NCBI GenBank assembly: GCA_958372035.1
Contig: CATXML010000105.1
Coordinates: forward strand, 1 to 5,184
Direction: 5' to 3'
Length of the DNA stretch: 5,184 bases
Source: an uncultured Collinsella sp.
GTDB lineage: Bacteria > Actinomycetota > Coriobacteriia > Coriobacteriales > Coriobacteriaceae
Shown here: piece by piece, positions 1-4,431 of the stretch
Numbering within the stretch: position 1 is the first letter of the stretch
How the letters are laid out: each line of letters starts with the position of its first letter
Position numbers and translations under genes: made by a program
Notes under the pieces: model-generated
Database searches by the model: none
What the model was told of the DNA's origin: nothing
The model's input: the letters and a program-made list of their open reading frames with translations, nothing else

Positions 1-2
1 TA

Positions 3-95
3 TACGGGTGCATCATCGACGTCTTCAATACAGACAATATCAGTGCGGAATGTTTGGAAAGTAACCCAAAGCGGCCCGGCTGGGGTCCTGTGTAG
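3..95 (+). CDS. Possible C-terminal end of an upstream gene (partial, unrecognised)
   Basis: From the left edge, reading frame 3 is open for 30 codons and ends at a TAG at 93-95. The peptide has ordinary composition, ending in ESNPKRPGWGPV, and many of its codons end in C, as in the downstream genes. No start codon can be assigned because the frame runs in from outside the window. I do not recognise the family. The fragment is short enough to be open by chance, and frame 1 is also open across the same bases, so this is a weak call. If real, its stop lies 160 bp before the repressor gene. Confidence 0.3.
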   Translation, partial: YGCIIDVFNTDNISAECLESNPKRPGWGPV

Positions 96-217
96 TCACC
101 CGTTAGGCGGAACTCTCCTTATTATTTGTGCGCGTGGGGTTCGTGGTTGGGTCGTGCCCTTTTCTACGGGTGTGTTGTTTCGTTTTGCTTTGGCTGTTGT
201 TGGGGTATGCTTTGTTC
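96..217 (+). other. G/T-rich non-coding leader upstream of the repressor gene
   Basis: This stretch is markedly G/T-rich on the + strand, especially 130-217, and C/A-poor. I see no convincing gene. A 60-codon GTG-started frame over 43-225 has no ribosome binding site and runs into the promoter area. I also see no good hairpin plus T-run terminator: the best candidate, GGG-tcgtg-CCC followed by TTTT near 150-164, has only three base pairs. The segment probably serves as spacer and promoter region for the LacI-type gene. Confidence 0.5.
206..211 (+). promoter_or_regulatory. Candidate -10 element (TATGCT) for the repressor gene
   Basis: TATGCT matches the sigma-70 -10 consensus at four of six positions. 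Only poor -35 partners lie upstream, such as TTTTGC at 183-188 with a 17-bp spacer. Initiation would fall near 217-219, right at the operator-like site, which is a sensible layout for autorepression. The promoter call is tentative. Confidence 0.3.
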
Positions 218-238
218 GTATGTAAACGTATGACATGT
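218..238 (+). promoter_or_regulatory. Operator-like site in front of the repressor gene (autoregulation candidate)
   Basis: The core AAACGTATGACAT at 224-236 resembles the tandem elements at 1367-1404. Over the 21-nt unit (RTRTG, one base, AAACG, one base, TTGACATAT) it matches 18 of 21 positions. It contains ACGT at 226-229 and is flanked by ATGT (220-223) and ACAT (233-236), giving the partial dyad expected for a LacI-family dimer. It lies just upstream of the ribosome binding site, so binding here could block transcription of the repressor's own gene. The sequence match is directly visible; binding by this repressor is inferred. Confidence 0.6.
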
Positions 239-255
239 TGATGGGGGAGGGTGCT

Positions 256-1266
256 ATGGCTCGCGAGAGTGCTCGTTCTAAGGATACAGCTAAGCCTGGC
301 ATCAAGGAAGTTGCAGCGGTGGCGGGGGTTTCGCCTACTACGGTATCTCGCGTGCTTAATAATCGCGGCTACATTAGTCAGGAAACCCGCGATAAAGTCC
401 ATGCGGCGATGGAGCGCATCAATTACACGCCCAACGATATCGCCCGTGCCATGCTCAACGGTCGCCTGAACCTTATCGGCATGATCGTTCCCTTTGTGAG
501 CAGCCCGTTCCATGCTCAGGTTGTGCAGGCGGTCGAGCGCACGTTGGCGGAAAACGGCTTTAAGATGTTGCTGTGCAACAGTGCCAATCGACCCGATCTT
601 GAGCGTTCCTATATTGACATGCTCCGCCGCAATATGGTCGACGGCGTCATCGTCAACTCCCTCAATATCGGTGCTGAGGCATATGCCGAGATGGGCTTGA
701 GCCTGGTTGGCATCGACTGCGATCTTGGCGAGGGCTCTGTCCAGATTGCAAGTGACAGCTATGGCATCGGCGAGCTCGCCACGCGCCGTCTGATTGATGA
801 CGGCTGCAGGCGTATCCTGTGCCTGCGCAGCAATAGTCGCATGCGCATGCCTGCCAATAAGCGTACCGATGCCTACCTCGATGTTGTGGAGCAGGCCGGT
901 TTGCCCGCGCTTGTCCGTGAGGTCGAGTTCGTTAAGCCCGACGACGAAAAGGGCGCGGTCGTTGCGAAGATCCTCGATGAGAACCCCGATATTGACGGCA
1001 TCTTTGCGGGAGACGATACGATGGCGGCCATCTGTCTCAACGTGATGAAGCAGCGCGGTTTGAGCGCTCCAGACGACATTAAGGTCGTGGGTGCGGATGG
1101 TGCCCACCGTACCATGACGTTTATGCCTGACTTAACAACCGTACGTCAAGATATCGATCGCATAGGAAAGCTCGCGGCCCAATCTATTATCGCTCTTGTT
1201 AACGGTGAAAAGCCCGAATCGAATACCAAGCTTCCCGTCGAACTTATCGAGGGCAAAACCGCGTAA
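256..1266 (+). CDS. LacI/GalR-family transcriptional repressor, probable sucrose-operon (ScrR-like) regulator
   Basis: This 336-aa DNA-binding regulator has the usual LacI-family length and order. The N-terminal helix-turn-helix spans about residues 16-36 (IKEVAAVAGVSPTTVSRVLN). The hinge helix follows around 58-69 (TPNDIARAMLNG), then a periplasmic-binding-protein-like effector domain from about residue 71 to the end. The start at 256 is chosen over in-frame ATGs at 235 and 241 because GGGGGAGG at 243-250 sits five bases upstream of it. Residue Met66 occupies the place of the hinge leucine (PurR Leu54) that intercalates in the operator's central CpG. The segment MLLCNSANRPDLERSY resembles Gram-positive ScrR proteins as I remember them. 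The gene directly precedes GH32 and sucrose-type PTS genes, and motif copies lie in its own leader and in the operon promoter, so a self-repressing local regulator is likely. The effector cannot be read from the sequence. The family assignment is near certain; the sucrose specificity is inferred from context. Confidence 0.93.
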   Translation: MARESARSKDTAKPGIKEVAAVAGVSPTTVSRVLNNRGYISQETRDKVHAAMERINYTPNDIARAMLNGRLNLIGMIVPFVSSPFHAQVVQAVERTLAENGFKMLLCNSANRPDLERSYIDMLRRNMVDGVIVNSLNIGAEAYAEMGLSLVGIDCDLGEGSVQIASDSYGIGELATRRLIDDGCRRILCLRSNSRMRMPANKRTDAYLDVVEQAGLPALVREVEFVKPDDEKGAVVAKILDENPDIDGIFAGDDTMAAICLNVMKQRGLSAPDDIKVVGADGAHRTMTFMPDLTTVRQDIDRIGKLAAQSIIALVNGEKPESNTKLPVELIEGKTA

Positions 1267-1366
1267 TTCGCCTCGTGCCAAAAGAATCCCTCAAACGCCA
1301 CTGATAACCGTTCGCCGGCATATGTCAACCGTTTGCCGACGACTGGAACTGCGAAAAGACGTATTG
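1267..1366 (+). other. Non-coding spacer after the repressor gene, with a weak inverted repeat
   Basis: This spacer between the repressor stop and the operon promoter has no gene. It contains an imperfect inverted repeat, 1312-1320 against 1334-1342 (eight of nine pairs, 13-nt loop). The loop and right arm overlap the inverted operator copy. There is no following T-run, so it is not a typical intrinsic terminator. It also contains a direct repeat of AACCGTTyGCCGrC at 1306-1319 and 1327-1340, with a 21-bp period. No clear terminator separates the repressor gene from the GH32 gene, so read-through is possible. Confidence 0.5.
1320..1340 (-). promoter_or_regulatory. Inverted copy of the operator-like motif
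   Basis: On the minus strand this reads AAACGGTTGACATAT in its core (1334 down to 1320). It matches the tandem copies downstream at every core position except the variable base after CG. Over the full 21-nt unit it matches 17 positions. Its opposite orientation, with its centre about 46 bp upstream of the first tandem copy, suggests an auxiliary operator for a looping or cooperative repressor. No minus-strand gene begins here, so the embedded TTGACA is unlikely to be a promoter for anything. Confidence 0.55.
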
Positions 1367-1404
1367 GTGTGAAAACGTTTGACATATGAAAACGATTGAC
1401 ATAT
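1367..1404 (+). repeat. Tandem operator-like repeat overlapping the operon promoter
   Basis: Two 17-bp units, 1371-1387 and 1388-1404, abut and differ at a single base: GAAAACGTTTGACATAT and GAAAACGATTGACATAT. Extended to 21-nt units (1367-1387 and 1384-1404), they share 18 positions and overlap by four bases. The second unit is an imperfect palindrome, ATATG at one end and CATAT at the other with AA and TT symmetric around the centre. The first has a perfect AAACGTTT core. CG-centred dyads of this type are typical LacI-family operators. The pair covers the -35, the spacer and part of the -10, so occupancy should block RNA polymerase. Confidence 0.75.
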
Positions 1405-1407
1405 CTT
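1379..1407 (+). promoter_or_regulatory. Sigma-70 promoter for the GH32-PTS operon
   Basis: A perfect -35 hexamer TTGACA at 1379-1384 is followed after 17 bp by TATCTT at 1402-1407, which matches the -10 consensus at four of six positions. Initiation is expected near 1413-1415, giving a leader of about 37 nt before the GH32 start. A second TTGACA at 1396-1401, supplied by the second repeat unit, has no -10 at normal spacing; the nearest, TAGTAT at 1423-1428, is 21 bp away. The promoter is buried in the tandem operator repeat, which fits repressor control. Confidence 0.6.
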
Positions 1408-1450
1408 GCAGATGTACCGAGTTAGTATCTCGACGGAAAGGAAGTCTCGG

Positions 1451-2833
1451 ATGCATAAGGTGTATTACCAGCCTGAGGGAATTTGGGTAGGCGACATCAT
1501 GCCGTACGGCGAGGACGGCACGTTCTATCTCTATCACCAGCGTGACACGCGTAACCCCGGACCTTTCGGAGAGCCGTTTGGCTGGGCGCTCGCTACGACC
1601 AAGGACTTCGTCAATTACAAAGACTTTGGCGAGAGTCTTGAGCGTGGCGGCGACGAGGAAGTCGACCAGTATGTTTATGCCGGCACGGTGTTTAAGGTGG
1701 GCGACAAGTACCATGCGCTCTACACTGGTTGCAATCGCGATAAGGTCCGCGCACGCTTGATGAAGCAGGTTCTTCTTCACGCAACGAGTGACGACGCCGT
1801 CAAGTGGGAGAAGAACATCGCCGAGACGCTGCTTCCGCCCCAGGAGGGTTACGATGACCGCAACTGGCGCGATCCCTTTGTGCTTTGGGATGAGGAGAAC
1901 GAAGAGTACATGCTCATCCTCGGCACGCGTGTGGGCGAGGACAAGCGTCTGATGACCGGTCGTCTGGTCAAGTTCACCTCCAAGGACCTGGATACCTGGG
2001 AGTTCCAGGGCGACTGGTGGAATCCGGGCCTGTACACCATGTTCGAGATGCCTGATCTCTTTAAGATGGGCGACTGGTGGTATCTGGTGTTCTCCGAGTA
2101 CAGTGATGGCAACAAGACCCGTTACCGCATGTCTCGCTCTATCAACGGTCCTTGGATCACTCCTGCGGACGATTCCTTCGATGGCCGCGCGTACTATGCC
2201 GCGCGTACCGCATTTGACGGCGAGCGCCGCGTTCTCTTTGGTTGGGTTCCTACGCGTGACGAGGGCGGCGACCCCAGCTCTTACCTGTGGGGTGGCACCT
2301 TTATGCCCCTCGAGATCGTTCAGCGTGCCGACGGAACGCTCGGCACCAAGCTTCCTGATAGCATGCTTGGCGCCTTTGGCGAGGCTAAGGCAGTCGAGGC
2401 CTTTGAGCTCTCCTGCGAGTCGGGCAAGGTCGAGCAGGTGCTCGCCGCGGATGCCGGTTCCACCTATATGCTCGATGCCGACATCGAGCTCGCCGGTGAC
2501 GCTGCCGGCTTCTCGGTGAAGCTTGCCGAGGACGCCGAGTCCGGTCTTGCCTATGAGTTCCGCGCCAACCTGCGTGAGGGCAAGCTCGAGTTTACGGCGG
2601 CCCCCCAGTATCCGTGGTTCCAGGTCAACAACATGGGCCTCGAGCGTCCGTTGTTCTTTAAGGGCGAGGGCACTCATCATGTGCGCCTGGTCGTTGACGA
2701 CGATATCGCGACCATCTTTGTCGATGATGTTGCGCTTAACGCGCGCTTCTGCAATAAGCAGGGCCAGGGTGTGGCACTGACGGTCACCGACGGTACGCTC
2801 AAGTGCGCAAATGCAACGATCGCGTCTCTGTAA
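1451..2833 (+). CDS. Divergent glycoside hydrolase family 32 enzyme (beta-fructosidase / sucrose-6-phosphate hydrolase-like)
   Basis: This 460-aa, probably cytoplasmic enzyme has no signal peptide or membrane segment. It has an N-terminal five-bladed beta-propeller (about 1-300) and a C-terminal beta-sandwich (about 315-460, with IFVDDVALNARF). The GH32 catalytic triad is visible in altered form. The nucleophile Asp15 lies in WVGDIMPYG instead of the usual WxNDPNG. The transition-state stabiliser Asp141 is in WRDP. The acid/base Glu199 is in FEMPDLF instead of ECPDLF. The start at 1451 is chosen because GGAAAGGAAG at 1435-1444 sits six bases upstream; the frame extends upstream to a TTG at 1406, but that lies inside the promoter. 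Clan-J enzymes retain the fructosyl configuration and cut fructosyl linkages. It is the first gene after the repressed promoter, 45 bp ahead of the PTS gene. Its exact substrate is open: sucrose-6-phosphate, a short fructo-oligosaccharide or another fructoside are all possible. Family assignment is strong; substrate is inferred. Confidence 0.88.
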   Translation: MHKVYYQPEGIWVGDIMPYGEDGTFYLYHQRDTRNPGPFGEPFGWALATTKDFVNYKDFGESLERGGDEEVDQYVYAGTVFKVGDKYHALYTGCNRDKVRARLMKQVLLHATSDDAVKWEKNIAETLLPPQEGYDDRNWRDPFVLWDEENEEYMLILGTRVGEDKRLMTGRLVKFTSKDLDTWEFQGDWWNPGLYTMFEMPDLFKMGDWWYLVFSEYSDGNKTRYRMSRSINGPWITPADDSFDGRAYYAARTAFDGERRVLFGWVPTRDEGGDPSSYLWGGTFMPLEIVQRADGTLGTKLPDSMLGAFGEAKAVEAFELSCESGKVEQVLAADAGSTYMLDADIELAGDAAGFSVKLAEDAESGLAYEFRANLREGKLEFTAAPQYPWFQVNNMGLERPLFFKGEGTHHVRLVVDDDIATIFVDDVALNARFCNKQGQGVALTVTDGTLKCANATIASL

Positions 2834-2835
2834 TG

Positions 2836-2856
2836 GCATCAAAACGTTTTATGATT
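2836..2856 (+). promoter_or_regulatory. Candidate internal operator/promoter ahead of the PTS gene
   Basis: A perfect 10-bp palindrome, AAAACGTTTT at 2841-2850, shares the AAACGTTT core of the first tandem operator. Over the 21-nt unit it matches 14 positions, lacking the TTGACATAT arm. TATGAT at 2850-2855 matches the -10 consensus at five of six positions and abuts the palindrome, but I see no credible -35 about 17 bp upstream. It could be a weaker site for the local repressor, or a site for a global CcpA-type LacI-family regulator, whose cre sites also centre on CG flanked by A and T runs. Confidence 0.4.
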
Positions 2857-2878
2857 TCGTAAGGGAATGGAGAGGAAC

Positions 2879-4330
2879 ATGGACTACAAAGTAGTGTCTC
2901 AGCAAGTCGTCGATAACGTCGGCGGTCTGGAGAACATCGAGGGCGCCACGCATTGCGTTACGCGTCTGCGTCTGGTGCTCAAGGATACGAGCAAGTACAA
3001 CAAGGCCGAGCTCGAGAACATCGACGGCGTCAAGGGCGTGCTGTACAACAGCGGCCAGCTCATGATCATCTTCGGTACCGGTACCGTCAACAAGGTCTAC
3101 GATGAGTTTATGGCTCTGACGGGCGTTAAGGAGATCAGCGCTTCTGAGGTCAAGGGCGCCGAGGCGGATAAGAAGGGCAAGTTCTTCTCGGTCCTCAAGG
3201 TATTCTCGGACATCTTTATCCCCATCATTCCCGCTTTCGTCGGCGCTGCTATCATCATCGGCCTTAAGTCGCTGATCGTTGCCAACGGCCTCTTTGGCAT
3301 GGAGGGCAGCCTTGCCGACCACAGCGAGTTCCTCAAGAACCTCGCAAGCTTCTTTGCCATTATCGCCACCACGTTCGACTACCTGCCTGTCCTGGTTATG
3401 TACAGCGCGGTCAAGCGTTTTGGCGGTAACCCGATCCTGGGCATCCTCGTCGGTATCGTCATGGTTCACCCGAGCCTTATGAACCGCAACGCGTTCGTTA
3501 TGGACCCGACGGGTGCTGAGTACTGGAACTTTGGTCCGCTCTCCATTCCCATGGTTGCTTTCCAGGGCGGCGTGTTCCCTGCAATCCTGACTGCCTGGTT
3601 TATGGCCAAGGTCGAAAAGATTGCCCAGAAGTACATTCCCGAGGTCGTCTCGTTTGTCTTTGTCCCGACCGTTACCCTGATTCTTGCCAACGTCGCCCTG
3701 TTCACCGTGTTCGGCCCGCTCGGCAACCTGATTGGCGACGTCCTTGCCGGCGTAATCGATGTCCTGTACAACAGGATGGGCGTCTTTGGTGCCTTTGTCT
3801 TCGCTGCGTTCCTGCAACCGCTCGTCGTTACCGGTACGCATCAGTTCATCCAGGGTATCGAGGCAAACCTCGTTGCCACGACCGGCTTCAACTACATCCA
3901 GGCCATCTGGTCCGTTTCCATCATCGCCCAGGGCGGCGGCGCCATCGGCATGTATCTCATTCACAAGAAGCATTCCAAAGAGCGCAACATCTGCATGTCG
4001 TCCTTTATCCCGACGCTGGTCGGAATCTCCGAGCCCGCAATCTTTGCTGCAAACATGCGCTACTCGATCATTCCGTTCATCTGCGCTTGCATCGGTGCAG
4101 GCTGCGGCGGTGCCTTCGTGAAGCTCTTTGAGGTGCGTGCCATCGGTCAGGGCCTGACCGGCGTGCTTGGCCTGCTCATCGTCACGCCCGAGACCCTCGT
4201 GTGGTATGTGGCTGGCAATCTCATCGCCTTCATCGTCCCGATCGTCTTGATCTTTGCCTACAACAAGGCAAAGGGCGTGCCGACCACCGATGAAGAGGGC
4301 GCTGGCGCTGGCTTCGACGTTAGCTTCTAG
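2879..4330 (+). CDS. scrA: PTS sugar transporter subunit EIIBC, glucose superfamily, sucrose type
   Basis: This 483-aa membrane permease of the phosphoenolpyruvate-dependent phosphotransferase system takes up a sugar and phosphorylates it during transport. The EIIB domain (about 1-85) carries the phosphocysteine Cys26 in ATHCVTRLRLVL, the hallmark of the glucose/sucrose EIIB class. A linker of about 85-103 leads to the EIIC domain (about 104-465), with many hydrophobic segments beginning at FFSVLKVFSDIFIPIIPAF. Conserved EIIC motifs are GTHQ around His321 and GISEPAIF at 382-389. The chain ends in a short acidic tail with no EIIA domain, so phosphate must come from a separate EIIA. The start at 2879 is preferred over the ATG at 2867 because GGAGAGG at 2869-2875 serves it. 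Flanking GH32 genes point to sucrose; trehalose or another glucoside EIIBC would look similar. The symbol rests on that context. Family is near certain, sucrose specificity probable. Confidence 0.9.
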   Translation: MDYKVVSQQVVDNVGGLENIEGATHCVTRLRLVLKDTSKYNKAELENIDGVKGVLYNSGQLMIIFGTGTVNKVYDEFMALTGVKEISASEVKGAEADKKGKFFSVLKVFSDIFIPIIPAFVGAAIIIGLKSLIVANGLFGMEGSLADHSEFLKNLASFFAIIATTFDYLPVLVMYSAVKRFGGNPILGILVGIVMVHPSLMNRNAFVMDPTGAEYWNFGPLSIPMVAFQGGVFPAILTAWFMAKVEKIAQKYIPEVVSFVFVPTVTLILANVALFTVFGPLGNLIGDVLAGVIDVLYNRMGVFGAFVFAAFLQPLVVTGTHQFIQGIEANLVATTGFNYIQAIWSVSIIAQGGGAIGMYLIHKKHSKERNICMSSFIPTLVGISEPAIFAANMRYSIIPFICACIGAGCGGAFVKLFEVRAIGQGLTGVLGLLIVTPETLVWYVAGNLIAFIVPIVLIFAYNKAKGVPTTDEEGAGAGFDVSF

Positions 4331-4366
4331 TTGAGCCGTTCAGCGTAATGTGCGGATAAGTCCATT
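4331..4366 (+). promoter_or_regulatory. Possible weak internal promoter after the PTS gene
   Basis: TTGAGC at 4331-4336 and GATAAG at 4355-4360 each match the sigma-70 consensus at four of six positions and are 18 bp apart. Transcription would begin about where the following stem-loop starts. No operator-like motif copy is visible here. Matches of this quality occur often by chance, so this is only a candidate. Confidence 0.2.
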
Positions 4367-4410
4367 TGGGGAAGGGCGTTCGGCTCGTGTGAGTCGAGCG
4401 TCCTTTCCCA
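4367..4410 (+). terminator. 20-bp intercistronic stem-loop lacking a U-tract
   Basis: Arms 4367-4386 and 4391-4410 pair fully in RNA around a GTGT loop at 4387-4390. There are sixteen Watson-Crick pairs and four G-U pairs (4371/4406, 4376/4401, 4379/4398, 4383/4394), with no bulge. The following bases, TAGACGAGAAAG, contain no T-run, so it is not a classical intrinsic terminator. It may instead be a processing or stability element that sets the ratio of PTS to downstream GH32 mRNA, or a partial or Rho-assisted terminator. It ends 21 bases before the next start codon, close to the ribosome binding site. The stem is certain from the sequence; the role is not. Confidence 0.6.
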
Positions 4411-4431
4411 TAGACGAGAAAGTCAACGGCG

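Noticed and set aside
150..164. GGG-tcgtg-CCC followed by TTTT as an intrinsic terminator
   Set aside because: A stem of only three base pairs is too weak to support a terminator call.
43..225. 60-codon + strand frame starting at GTG
   Set aside because: It has no ribosome binding site and an odd Val/Gly/Phe-rich composition from the G/T-rich leader, and it runs into the repressor promoter and operator.
611..620. TTGACAT inside the repressor coding region
   Set aside because: It lacks the AAACG half of the operator motif and encodes ordinary residues (Ile-Asp-Met) of the protein.
103..1107. Long open frame on the minus strand opposite the repressor gene
   Set aside because: It mirrors a well-supported LacI-family gene. 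The translation shows no recognisable domain, and long antisense frames are expected from GC-rich codon bias.
1396..1428. Second promoter using TTGACA at 1396-1401 and TAGTAT at 1423-1428
   Set aside because: The 21-bp spacer is too long for sigma-70, and the upstream TTGACA has a correctly spaced -10.
1325..2842. 505-codon minus-strand frame opposite the first GH32 gene
   Set aside because: The + strand frame has all GH32 motifs and a good ribosome binding site. The minus-strand product has no familiar motif and runs through the operator/promoter region.
2849..3973. 374-codon minus-strand frame opposite the PTS gene
   Set aside because: Its product is a highly charged, Asp/Glu/Arg/His-rich chain typical of an antisense reading of hydrophobic membrane-protein codons, with no domain.
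4333..4386. Alternative pairing of GAGCCG (4333-4338) with CGGCTC (4381-4386) as an antiterminator switch
   Set aside because: Six base pairs cannot compete convincingly with the 20-bp stem, and no riboswitch fold or antiterminator protein gene is visible in the window.
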